The notes beneath the pieces are model-generated. The model saw only the letters and a list, made by a program, of their open reading frames with translations. It ran no database searches and was not told where the DNA came from. From Kitagawia praeruptora (taxonomy: Eukaryota > Streptophyta > Magnoliopsida > Apiales > Apiaceae), in assembly GCA_037693485.1 (NCBI GenBank), contig CM075354.1, positions 62,605,501-62,669,500 on the forward strand: DNA of 64,000 nucleotides, in the 5' to 3' direction. Both the position numbers and the translations under genes were made by a program. Shown piece by piece: positions 22,272-33,322 of this stretch; the stretch's first letter is position 1, and the number at the start of each line of letters is the position of its first letter.

Positions 22272-22789
22272 TGATATGGGTTAAAAGTAAGCCCTAAAAG
22301 ACACATTTAATGTGGCATTAGTTAGACCTGAAATGGTCCAAACGTGGGGCCTACCGGGTGGGCCCAACCCCTACCTATAATATTAATTTCGTACTAATAT
22401 TAAGGGTAGAAAAACAGCTCAGCAAATAAGAGTCAAAAAAGGATATTACTCCTGCTTGACTTAGCCTCCAAGATACATATTCCAACATGGAAATTGACTC
22501 CTACAAGGAAGGAGTCTAGAACCTTCCTCAAGGCGGTGACTTGTCCACCAAGTCACCTAACCCTACTACGATTTTAGGGCTTCTCAGCCTATATAAAGGG
22601 TCTGACCCCTCATTCCTAGAACTACGTTTTCTTGGCTTGATTCTCTAATACAGAGATACGTAGGCATTCTGTGAGGACCGTTAGTCTCGAACGCAGAAGC
22701 AGCCATAAAAGCACGAAGCTCACGAACCCTAGCATTAAATACATCAAACCCTAGCCGCAATCTAATAACCTAGTTTTTATTCCACAACA
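22272..22789 (+). repeat. 3' LTR of Tat element
   Basis: 518 bp, the partner of 13157-13674. It has G at three sites where the 5' LTR has A (near 22312-22322). A TATA box, TATATAAA, is at 22590-22597. Confidence 0.95.
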
Positions 22790-23539
22790 GAATTGATATA
22801 GTTCGAGTATTTATAGTTTTTCGAAATTTTAATTCGATTGTTCACGATGTTCATTGATTGTTCGTATACGTGGATATGGGGGTTAGTTTGCTGATGTTCT
22901 TAGCTTTGTTTTGAGTTATTAAACTTTGAGTTTGGTTTAGAATCGAAGAAAAACGAATGTTCGCCGGAGATGGAGTTTAAGGTCGCCGGAATCAATTAGG
23001 TTTTGGTCATTTTTTATCATTTTTGTAATTTGTCGATGTTATAAACATACTGGAATGATAACAGAGGGATTAGAGTGTAAAAATCATGTGTTGGTGCTGT
23101 GTATGAGCCGTGCCGTCGATTTTCCGTTGGCCGGATTTGTTACCGGATTTTGGGTTCTTGCTGTGTATAGATCTAAAGTAGAAAAAGACGATTATACCCT
23201 TCCAATTAATTAATTGTCATAACGGTGCTTTAATTTTTAACGGAAGATAGACGTTAGTCATTTAAATGGCTAAAAAAAGAATTTCGAGCCATCATAGTGC
23301 AAGATTTGTAACTTTTGCCATCATAGTGCAAAAAATTAATTTATCTGGCCACTACAGTGCAATTTACTCTTTTTATTTTGACAATTACATAGGATGTACA
23401 AACGTATGTGTATATTTTCTTGTCTAAGGTTCTAATTTAGAGGTGTACAACAGTTTCTATAATTAAAGAACAATGTTTTGAATAACATATCGCAAGTCAA
23501 ATATGACAATGCATTTGAGACTATGTTTAATATAATATT

Positions 23540-23830
23540 CCTTCCGTCCCAAATTGTTTGATACTCTTTGACTTTCACAGAGATTAAGAAAATGTAATAG
23601 AAAAAGAGTAAAGTTAGTTGAAAAGTGAATAAAGTGGTGGGATTTATTAATATTTAATAATAAATTTGAGATGGTGCAGGAAAGTAGTCAGTATAATAGT
23701 GTAAAAAAGAGTATAAATGGAGAAGTAGTGGATGTAATAGTAAAAAGTAGTGTTCAAAAATAGTAAGTATAGTAGGTTCATTAGTTTTGGAACATCACAA
23801 AAAGGAAAGTGTGTCAATCATTTAAAGTTT
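23540..23830. mobile_element. Stowaway-like MITE remnant
   Basis: The left edge TTCCTTCCGTCCCAAATTG is followed by the 'gtggatgtaatagt' type interior found in Stowaway elements. The right end is decayed ('aaaaaggaaagtgtgtcaat'), so the inverted repeat is only partial. Confidence 0.6.
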
Positions 23831-23859
23831 TTATGCAACATGAAATTCTATTTAAGAAC

Positions 23860-25729
23860 TGAAAACACACCTAGAAGGGGGTTGAATAGGTGTATTATGG
23901 CTGATAGTGGTTAACTATGACCTGTTTTGATTTTTACCAGAAACGGCTTGCTGATATGACTTAACAGTTTAATAATAGCAGGCTGAATTAACTAGTAATG
24001 CAGTGCAGTATGAAATGTGCAGAAAAATAAAATGAACACAAGATCTTTTAGTCAGGTTCGACCCCTAATCCCCTATGGTCTACGTCCTGGTCCCTTACCA
24101 ACTTGGTAAGAGAATATATTATTGATCACTATAAACCGATTACAAGATCAAACAATATATCTCCCTTTACACCCAACTGCTTACAAAATGGCTTGCTGAA
24201 TTGCTGTGCTGAACTAACTCTCTAAGCAATACTTCCCAAGTATCATTCTCTAGTCTAGTTCTACCCACCCAAAGCCTTAAGCCAAACTTGTACAACAACT
24301 AATCTTTACAATTTGAACAATACAAAGTTTTGATAAATACAACTCAACCTATTGAACCCTCTGAAAGTATATGTTCGAATGTATATGAGAGTTTGAGAGG
24401 TTTTCAAGAATTTAGCAAAGTGGCTCGAAGTTGTGTGTATATATGTTCTTGTTTTTGCACTTGGATTGTTATGTTGAACTGAGTAAGAACAACATATATA
24501 TAGATAAACAAGAATGTTTGAAAAAATCTTTTTGAGGCTCCTTGGATTTTTAATATTCGAACCATAAAACATGGAGCATTATGAAAGGAGAAGTGAAGGA
24601 GCTGTTTGGAGGAGTTGTTGTCTTCTTAGTTGATAGGAGCATGTATTTGATATATGAAAGAGAAGACATAGAATACAAGTGAAAGTGTTTGTATGGGGTT
24701 GGCTTATTAAATAATGAAAAGGTGAAACATTATTTAAAATCAAGGAATAAGTTGTCCCCCACTTTACTTGAGTAGAGAATATTGAAGTGTATGATGGGTG
24801 TGAATAATTCAGAGGATCCCTTACAATATTCCTAAATATATATCACAGATAGCTCCTTGAAAAACGTATATTTTCTGAATTCTGTTATTTCTGTCGCCCA
24901 GAATCAGCACGCTGATTTTGCAAAAACTGTGAATTCAGCTTGCTGAAATATGTAAGATGATCCATAATAGCTTGCTGAAAATTAACTGGTATTCGAACCA
25001 TAAAACATGGAGCATTATGAAAGGAGAAGTGAAGGAGCTGTTTGGAGGAGCTGTTGTCTTCTTAGTTGATAGGAGTGTGTATTTGATATATGAAAAAGAA
25101 GACATAGAATACAAGTGAAAGTGTTTGTATTGGGTTGGCTTATTAAATAATGAAAAGGTGAAACATTATTTAAAAGCAAGGAATAAGTTGTCCCCCACTT
25201 TACTTGAGTAGAGAATATTGAAATGTATGATGGGTGTGAATAATTGAGAGGGTCCCTTACAATATTCCTAAATATATATCACAGATAGCTCCTTGAAAAA
25301 CGTATGTTTTCTGAATTCTGTTATTTCTGTTGCCCAGAATCAGCACGCTGATTTTGCAAAGACTGTGAATTCAGCTTGCTGAAATATGTAAGATGATCCA
25401 TAATAGCTTGCTGAAAATTAACTGTTAGTCTGACTGAAATAATCCTGTAAAACTTAAAACAGCTTGCTGAAATGATAATAAATATGTAATACAGCTTGCT
25501 GAACAGGAGAATTTCTCTCCTGGAAATTTCACTAACAACAAGTAATAACAAGAATTATACCAACATAAAAGATTTCGCATAATCATTAAGATCAAAAATG
25601 TTAGTAGCACTAATATCATCCAAAATATATGTAATCACATTATTATCAAAATCAAGAGCATGTTAGTATAATAAATAACATTCCAAAATATATGTATTCA
25701 TAGAATCATCAAAATCAAATAGGCCAACA
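23860..25729 (-). repeat. 3' LTR of Copia element (with internal duplication)
   Basis: 1,870 bp, against 1,427 bp for the partner LTR. The excess is a tandem duplication: the block starting 'attcgaaccataaaacat' occurs at about 24552 and again at about 24990. Eight exact copies of GCTTGCTGA are spread through this LTR. Confidence 0.9.
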
Positions 25730-25747
25730 ATCTCCCCTTTTTTGATG
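25730..25747 (-). promoter_or_regulatory. Polypurine tract of Copia element
   Basis: On the minus strand the run AAAAAAGGGGAGA lies directly before the 3' LTR. It is a standard Copia polypurine tract. Confidence 0.75.
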
Positions 25748-26204
25748 ATTACAAACATATATTTTTAGGAGTACATACTCCCCCTCAACACATGCATCCT
25801 TGATTTAACATCATGATATTCAATTAAGCACATAAGGATTTGTATGAAATAAAATTCCAAACACATAACATCCTTAAGAGTTAACCTCCTAAAATCTCTC
25901 CCCCTTAATCATTAAAAAGGGTAATCACGTAGCATATTCAAACTAAGCATGGATTATGAAGTACCACATAATGCACGAGTACACATTTATTCAATAAATT
26001 GCATGCGAAAGAATTAACAATATGTATGCATTCGCACGTAAATAATAACTTGCATGCAAGTGAATTACACTTAAAAATCATTATTGGCATCTATAAAGGA
26101 ATAACAAATTAATTTAGCATGCAAATAATAAAAAAAAGTAAGCTAAAGTACCAAACTTTTGCACTTAGCTTGTTGTTTCTAGGGACCTTTTGTTGCACAA
26201 AAAC
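25748..26204 (-). other. Non-coding 3' interior of Copia element
   Basis: About 460 bp of AT-rich DNA lie between the gag stop and the polypurine tract. This is the position where an autonomous Copia element would carry pol; nothing of pol is left. Confidence 0.6.
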
Positions 26205-26496
26205 TCAACGTTTTGGCACCCATACTTGCTTGATTCCTGCATGGTTAGTTGCTAGCACATAGATAGAATTTAAATCAGATTTCTTTACCCATTTTTGTAC
26301 TACTTTTGATGTTGAAGCCTTTGTTCTTTGTGTGCTGCCAAAATCATTCTGGTAAGTTGTTTTCTTCCTTCTGTTAGCCTGATAATGGTAGGCTGTTTTC
26401 TTATTTCGGTAGGCTGATTCTGTTTGAGTTGTGCTGTGCTTTGCGAGATGTCCCTTCTTTTGACATTTGTTACATATCTTCCAGGGCATTGCATAA
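26205..26496 (-). pseudogene. gag: Copia gag, C-terminal segment beyond the insertion
   Basis: This segment continues the gag frame of 33323-35126 across the nested element. It holds a second zinc-knuckle-like motif, CNKCQKKGHLAKH, here without the final Cys. It ends in a linker and …KQVWVPKR before the stop at 26205. It is cut from the rest of gag by the 6.8-kb insertion, so it cannot be expressed in frame without removal of that element. Confidence 0.75.
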
Positions 26497-27845
26497 TGAT
26501 AGAGTATATTTTTATATATATTTTAGATGATTTTATTCTCATATTTATTATGTTTTGCATTGATTTGGATTTTTATTTAATAGATTTGATTATTTTATTG
26601 TAGGAAATAAAGAATTCATGACTTGGAAGGATTTGGAGCAAAAAGAGCTATTTTGGAGATAAAATAGGAGAAAATTCGTATTATTGGGCTACACGGGCTG
26701 TTCTACACTGTTTTGGCCATATCTTGAGTTCCAGAAGTCCGTTTGAGGCCCGTAAGCTGTCCACGCGAAGCTTGTGGAATTATCTTTAATTCAGAGGTGG
26801 TCCAGTAAGCAAAATCCAACTGGAAGAGCCCAGAAACAGAGGAGAAAAAGAAGTGACGAATTTTAATTAAGGAATCCTATTCAGTTATGGAATCCTACTT
26901 GTAATTTATTTAGAGTATTAAAATACTTTTATTGGCCAAGACTTTTAGAGCCTATATAAACACATCTAGGGAATTATTTTATATAAAAAAAGAGAAAATT
27001 ATTAGGGATGTAATATTAGATCAGATAATATAGTTTAGAGTAGATTAATATTATTAGTTGGAGATGTAGAGAAACACCATGACTCTTCTTTTGGGTGACA
27101 ACATTGAAGTTTGAAGGTTTTGTTCTCTTAATCTTTTCTTTGTTCTTATTAGTTTAATTATGTTTTCTTGTTTTACTTGTTTAATTATTAGTGAGTAGTT
27201 ATTTCTAGGGCTTAAAGGGAAGCCATGTTTGCACTAATATTGGCATGATTTTCATAGTGGTTTGATTGGTTATGGTTAATTCTGATTGATATGTTTTAAT
27301 CATTAATTTGTGTAATTGGCCAATATCATGGATTAATTATATGCAAATAGGGGTATGAATCGAGAGATTTACTTACTAGAGGCACACATACGATTAGCAG
27401 AATTGAATTTGAGTGCGGAAGCATCATTGGATTTCTGAGAGCGTTAATTCTTGGAAGAGATTAACTTGACTCTAATTACCTGATTGATTGAATTACTAAA
27501 AGTGGTTAATTGTGTTGAATGTTTCGAGAGTGTTAATGCTTGAAAGAGATTAACATACTCTAGTTATAGGATCACATTGATTGCTTTAGCTTAAGAGCCA
27601 ATTGTGTAAGCATAGTGGACCTGATTGCCCTAGGTTTTAAATAATTTGTTTATCATCTGTTTAATTAGTGTTAATTTAGTTTAATTAGTTAATTAATAAT
27701 TTCACATATTCGTTTGTCCCTGAAACAATTAGCGATAACTGAAAAGGAATTAGTAGAACCTGTCTCCTTGTGGATTCTACCCGCTTGCCATTTGTACTAA
27801 CAATAGGCACCGTGCGCTTGCGGTTAGGTATAATTTGACACATCA
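26497..27845 (+). repeat. 5' LTR of Athila-like element
   Basis: 1,349 bp, with a TATA box TATATAAA at 26953-26960. It differs from the 3' LTR by a 12-bp indel near 27180 ('ttgttttactag' is extra in the other copy) and scattered substitutions. Confidence 0.9.
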
Positions 27846-27849
27846 AGTT

Positions 27850-27868
27850 TTTGGCGCCGCTGCCAGGG
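27850..27868 (+). promoter_or_regulatory. Primer-binding site of Athila-like element
   Basis: TTGGCGCCGCTGCCAGGGA lies a few bases after the LTR. It is complementary to the 3' end of tRNA-Asp over most of its length. Confidence 0.75.
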
Positions 27869-27998
27869 AGACAGCGAGTTTCTGTTGATTTTAATTTAGT
27901 TGTTTAGATTGTTTCCATTGTCTCGTTGGAACCTTTGTTCCAATTGAGGCAAATTTTACTGCGTTTTCTTGGCTTTGTTGAGTGTCTACAGGTTTGCA

Positions 27999-29402
27999 AT
28001 GGGTGAAGTTGATACTTTTGCACTCTTATCTTCCCTAGTAGAGGCACATTCTCGAGAAATTGCCTCATTTAGCCCTACAGAGCCCACTATGCGTCCAATG
28101 AGTATCAATGAGATGTCACAAGTGGCCCCTAAAACTTACAACTTCTGTCAAATTTGCGGTGTGCAGGGTCACTATGGTTTTGAATGCTCTTACAATGTCT
28201 ATAATTCTCAGAGTGCTCAGTTGGGACAAATGAATTCTTTTGAAGAAGGATATGGGTACAATCAGTATTCAAACACTTTTGATCAAGAATGCGTGAATCA
28301 ACCAGATTTCTACTACCAGGACAATGGTGTTCAAAATTTTTCATATCATAATCAGCAACAGTTTGAGCAACAATATTATCAGTCATATGAGCAACCGCCA
28401 CAGCAAGAATATCAATATCCTCCTCTACAAGAAGATCTACATGTTTCTCAATCTAGTGTAGATGTGCAAGCTGATCAGACAAATGAGATGTGGGATATCT
28501 TGAATAAACTGCTAAAGAATTCTGAAGAACAAGCCGAGGCGATCAAAGAATTAGAAACTCAAAGTTTGGCGATTGAATCTCAAATTGTAGAGTTGGCTAA
28601 CTCTTCTACTACAGGGCAGCTCGACTATTTACCATCACCATCTATCTGATCCGAAGAGGACCTGATTGCTATCAATCTCACAAGCGATGAGGACTATGAT
28701 AGTTTCTCCATGTATGTTGATGATGAGGCCATTGATAAAGAGAAGGAGCATGCCACCGATGACGAGATCAATGATGTTGCTGCTACTGAGAACAATGTGA
28801 CTGATGATGAGGCTACAAAGGAAAGCAATACAGAGATAGTTGTTGTTTCTCTTCCACAACCTGTGCCTAAGCTACCATGTATTGATAAATTTGCTCTCGA
28901 TCTAGCCTCTACTTACAAGGCTTCTTTGCTCAAGACTACTTATTTCAAGGTTGATGTGATAACAAATATTGTCCAAGATGATATTTCTCAAATTCTGGTT
29001 GAGGATCCATACAAAGTGGCTCATACGTTTCAAGCTCGAGAAGAGGGAGAAGATGGAAGTGTCTTATTAGCCAATGATGTGATAAGCCAAGATGTCCGAA
29101 TGACTCCAGTGAAAGTGAGGAGTGAAGAAAAGCCACCACCAGAACCTCCACCTTATGTCAATGGAGTTCAATATTTTCGTGGTGTTGAATTTTATCGCTG
29201 TTTTCTCACAAAGTTTTCCAAAACTGCACAAGCACTCTCTCTATTGCTTATTAATGACATATTTTATTTTACTGATGCTTGTTTGGAGACTTTCTGCAGG
29301 ATAAAGACAACCACTAACACTCTTGATACTTTTTGTGGTGGCGAGTTTATGATCGAGAAAGTGGATATTACGCCTTTACCGGAGTATTTTCGAGGAGGTT
29401 AA
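27999..29402 (+). pseudogene. Athila-like gag-type frame with one internal UGA
   Basis: One reading frame of about 468 codons runs from the ATG at 27999 (MGEVDTFALLSSL) to 29402. It is broken only by a TGA at 28647-28649. The first part has a zinc-knuckle-like CQICGVQGHYGFEC and a Gln/Tyr/Asn-rich stretch. It then has a charged helical part (EEQAEAIKELETQ) typical of gag C termini. The second part is acidic, then has Pro-rich EKPPPEPPPY and an unrecognised tail of the kind left of pol in deleted elements. There is no enzyme domain. It would provide at most a gag-like protein; the stop makes it a likely pseudogene. Confidence 0.65.
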
Positions 29403-31957
29403 GCTAATGACTCTAAAGAAGCGCTTCGTGGGAGGCAACCCATGTATTAGTATAGAAAAAAAAAAAAAAAGAATATCAGAATGCGCCAACGCCAGATGCG
29501 CCAGACCAGCGCAGGAGCGCCACAGTAACGCAGAAGCTAAGCGCGCATCAGGCGCCCAGCCAGCGCAGGAGCGCCCAGACACGCCATTCCAGTACGCGCA
29601 TCAGCGCATTACCGCGTCTCTCACCCCTGTAACGCAGCCACAGGCTGCGTGACAACCCCTCTGCCCAGAATTTTTTCCAAAAAATTGTGTTTTTCCTTAT
29701 AAATTCAACCCCAAATTCAATCCTAACTCAAATTTCTTTGATTCCTAATTCATATATCTATCCTACATCAATTCTAAACCTCTCCAAATCTCTCCTACAC
29801 TCTAAATTTTTATTTTCATCCTATCCATAATCTTTTATATATACCCACCTATAAATACAAATCCAATTCCTCTTCTATTTTATTTAAATCTCTAAAAATT
29901 CAATTCTAAAGAGGAATTAATTGCAAGTTCACCTCTTCGATTCGTAGTTGGGATATCTCTTCTCTATTTTATTTTTTATTACGAATTTGTGTTCTTGTAA
30001 ATTGTGGGTTTTGTATTATTCTTGTTAATTGGGTATTTTTGGTGTGATATTGCTTGGTGATTTTTGGTAGGATATTTCTTGGTGGTTGTTGGTGGTGCGT
30101 GGATGGCTCCTAAGCGACTGAGGGATAGTTTTCACACCTGACATCTTGATTTCAGGGGAGTTTTCTTTCTTTTCTTTTTAGTGTAGTTTTATTTTCTTTT
30201 TAGTGTAGTTTTATTTTGTTTTTAGTTGTAGTTTTGTATCTTGTTCATTAGTTTATTGGGGACAATGAACCGCTTAAGTGTGGGGAGGTGTTCTCAACGT
30301 AGTGTATTACTTGTTTAAAAAAAAAATTAAAAATTAAAAATACCAAAAATAATTCTAGCCATGCAATTTGATTAGTTGTTGTATTTTGCTTGATACACCC
30401 ATGCATGCGTAGAATTCTTGTGTTCTTGACGCTTTTGTATGAGAAGTGACGTGCTTTGTTCTTGTGCACACACTTACACTAGCAAGTTGAAGCTGGTAGA
30501 CTTAATTGGATGTTGTAAGTGATTAGAATGACATGAATATGTGCAAGATGACTTGGTTTACATGCTTTGAGTACAAGTAGGTGCGTTAGAGAGTCTTGTT
30601 ACTTGGGATTGATTATGCTTTGTCACACCAAGTGAGTTTTGAGCCTATATGCATATCTTTTGCATGATTTTTCGTTTGCTTGAGTGTCCACATGTTGTTT
30701 ACATTGCTAGCACTTACTTGAGATCTTTCTTGAAATGCATGACATTACTTGATGATGAGATGATAAAGGCACTTAGGTTTAACCTCGTATTTCCCATATT
30801 TCCACACCTTTTAAACATGATCAATTAGTTAACCCGTTGAGCCTAATCCTATTCTTTCGGTGACACACCACATTACTTGCCATTATCCTTTTTATTCTAT
30901 TGGCCTTACATTAAATTTGAACCTAAATTGTCAAAGGCTAGTATCGTGCTTAAGGGAGTAATAAGGTGTTCATAAAAGGGGGGTTATTGATGATCATACT
31001 TTTGGGGAATATTGATTTTGGGTTGATTCTTGCTAGTCGAAATTCATAATAATATCTATGGATCATTGTGCTTATTCCTTAGCTCTCACAGAAAAAAGAA
31101 AAAAAAACAGAAAAAAATAGAAAAAAAAAAAGAAAAAAAAATAAATTTGAGAGCATTCTTATGTTTGCATGATCCTTCTTCATTCGACTAGTCAAGTTAT
31201 TATGTAAGGGTTATTGAAAAATCCAAGTGTGGGGAAGTATTTGTTTTAATAGAAAGGGAATTGAATGATGATTATTATTGGGTACTAGCTTTTGACATTT
31301 AACCTGTTTTAGCTTTACTTGACATACCTGGTCCCTAGCCCACGCTACAACCCGAATAAAGACCTTTTGATTGTCATCAGTGATGTATGTTGTGTTGAGA
31401 GTGAGATTGATTGCGAGTGTCAAGTTGTGTTTATGATTTTGTTGGAAATGAGTGATACCCTTAACCTTGTTTTTGAGTGAATATTCGTTTTTGAGTGAAA
31501 GGTGAGTTATTACTTGTTTTGGCATAGGAGATCCCGGGTTTAGACTTAAAGATGTATTTCTTGTGGGCTTAGCATGATTACCAACGATTTTTACACTTGA
31601 CATGAATTTTTATGACCTTCTGCATGCTGGTTGAGTAGACTACGTGAATACTTGCACTTTCGACACCAAGACATCGTATGTTTGCTTTGATTCTTAAGTT
31701 GATGTGGCATGAGAGGACTTGAGTGTGTGGTGTTGTGTTAGCATTGATCTTTTGCATGGTTGGATGAATTTTTTGGGTACATTCACTATAAACCCTCACG
31801 AGACAACACTCGTCCTACTAGGGCTGCCTAGGGGTTTAACGGCTTGTTGCATATGCTCAATGCAATCGTGTCATCTACGAAAGTGATGTTTGTTAGGACT
31901 TAGTTTTTATTTCACTTATTTTCCCGAGGACGTGCAAATGCTAAGTGTGGGGATGTT
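29403..31957 (+). other. Long 3' non-coding region of Athila-like element
   Basis: It begins with 'cgtgggaggcaacccatg' (29428-29445), followed by a GCG-rich patch (29480-29650). Three copies of AAGTGTGGGGA occur (near 30265, 31219 and 31943), the last just before the 3' LTR. An A-rich tract (31085-31142) is bracketed by 'agctctca' and 'tgagagc', which could form a stem. No open frame of note is present. Confidence 0.7.
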
Positions 31958-33317
31958 TGATAGAGTATATTTTTATATATATTTTAGATGATTTTATTCT
32001 CATATTTATTATGTTTTGCATTGATTTGGTTTTTATTTAATAGATTTGATTATTTTATTGTAGGAAATAAAGAATTCATGACTTGGAAGGATTTGGAGCA
32101 AAAAGAGCTATTTTGGAGATAAAATAGGAGAAAATTCGTATTATTGGGCTACAAGGGCTGTTCTACACTGTTTTGGCCATATCTTGAGTTCCAGAAGTCC
32201 GTTTGAGGCCCGTAAGCTGTCCACGTGAAGCTTGTGGAATTATCTTTAATTCAGAGGTGGTCCAGTAAGCAAAATCCAACTGGAAGAGCCCAGAAACAGA
32301 GGAGAAAAAGAAGTGACGAATTTTAATTAAGGAATCCTATTCAGTTATGGAATCCTACTTGTAATTTATTTAGAGTATTAAAATACTTTTATTGGGCAAG
32401 ACTTTTAGAGCCTATATAAACACATCTAGGGAATTATTTTATAAAAAAAAAGAGAAAATTATTAGGGATGTAATATTAGATCAGATAATATAGTTTAGAG
32501 TAGATTAATATTATTAGTTGGAGATGTAGAGAAACACCATGACTCTTCTTTTGGGTGACAACATTGAAGTTTGAAGGTTTTGTTCTCTTAATCTTTTCTT
32601 TGTTCTTATTAGTTTAATTATGTTTTCTTGTTTTACTAGTTGTTTTACTTGTTTAATTATTAGCGAGTAGTTATTTCTAGGGCTTAAAGGGAAGCCCTGT
32701 TTGCACTAATATTGGCATGATTTTCATAGTGGTTTGATTGGTTTTGGTTAATTCTGATTGATATGTTTTAATCATTAATTTGTGTAATTGGCCAATATCA
32801 TGGATTAATTATATGCAAATAGGGGTATGGATCGAGAGATTTACTTACTAGAGACACACATACGATTAGCAGAATTGAATTTGAGTGCGGAAGCATCATT
32901 GGATTTCTGAGAGCGTTAATTCTTGGAAGAGATTAACTTGACTCTAATTACCTGATTGATTGAATTACTAAAAGTGGTTAATTGTGTTGAATGTTTCGAG
33001 AGTGTTAATGCTTGAAAGAGATTAACATACTCTAGTTATAGGATCACATTGATTGCTTTAGCTTAAGAGCCAATTGTGTAAGCATGGTGGACCTGATTGC
33101 CCTAGGTTTTAAATAATTTGTTTATCATCTGTTTAATTAGTGTTAATTTAGTTTAATTAGTTAATTAATAATTTCACATATTCGTTTGTCCCTGAAACAA
33201 TTAGCGATAACTGAAAAGGAATTAGTAGAACCTGTCTCCTTGTGGATTCGACCCGCTTGCCATTTGTACTAGCAATAGGCACCGTGCGCTTGCGGTTAGG
33301 TATAATTTGACACATCA
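31958..33317 (+). repeat. 3' LTR of Athila-like element
   Basis: 1,360 bp, the partner of 26497-27845. A TATA box TATATAAA is at 32413-32420. Confidence 0.9.
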
Positions 33318-33322
33318 CATAA

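Larger units (their letters stand above)
13157..22789 (+). mobile_element. Tat-type Ty3 retrotransposon, young, integrase-less
   Basis: Two 518-bp LTRs start TGATATGGG and end CCACAACA. The 5-bp target duplication GAATT sits at 13152-13156 and 22790-22794. The order is LTR, primer-binding site, gag, protease, reverse transcriptase, two RNase H domains, spacer, antisense gene, tandem repeats, polypurine tract and LTR. The dual RNase H and the antisense ORF behind pol are marks of the Tat lineage. The LTRs differ at only three positions by eye, all A/G transitions within 15 bp, so insertion is recent. The integrase is missing. Confidence 0.95.
12666..23369. mobile_element. Mutator-like MITE split by a Tat retrotransposon
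   Basis: Terminal inverted repeats of about 125 bp start GAGTAAATTGCACT and carry two internal 'TTGCACTATGATGG' words each. The flanks TTTTTATTT (12657-12665 and 23370-23378) are identical 9-mers, typical for Mutator-like elements. Without the Tat element at 13157-22789 the unit is about 1.07 kb. Its interior (12810-13156 and 22790-23240) has no transposase. It may include a captured fragment (a Cys/Gly-poor AT-rich stretch with 'cgccggagatgg'), which I cannot identify. Confidence 0.8.
26497..33317 (+). mobile_element. Non-autonomous Athila-like Ty3 element
   Basis: The LTRs start TGATAGAGTATAT and end TTTGACACATCA, with the 5-bp duplication CATAA at 26492-26496 and 33318-33322. A primer-binding site beginning TGGCGCCGCTGCC follows the left LTR. 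One gag-like frame is present but no protease, reverse transcriptase or integrase. The long 3' non-coding region with AAGTGTGGGGA motifs, and the 'GGGAGGCAACCC' sequence behind the ORF, are features I associate with Athila-lineage elements. It is inserted in the gag of the Copia element. Confidence 0.85.

Noticed and set aside
24306..24572. 88-codon frame present twice (also 35631-35897)
   Set aside because: It is inside the two Copia LTRs; duplication is explained by the LTR pair and there is no domain.
33157..33322. C-terminal residues of the Copia gag frame reading into the Athila-like LTR
   Set aside because: The frame passes the insertion point; those residues are LTR sequence, not gag.
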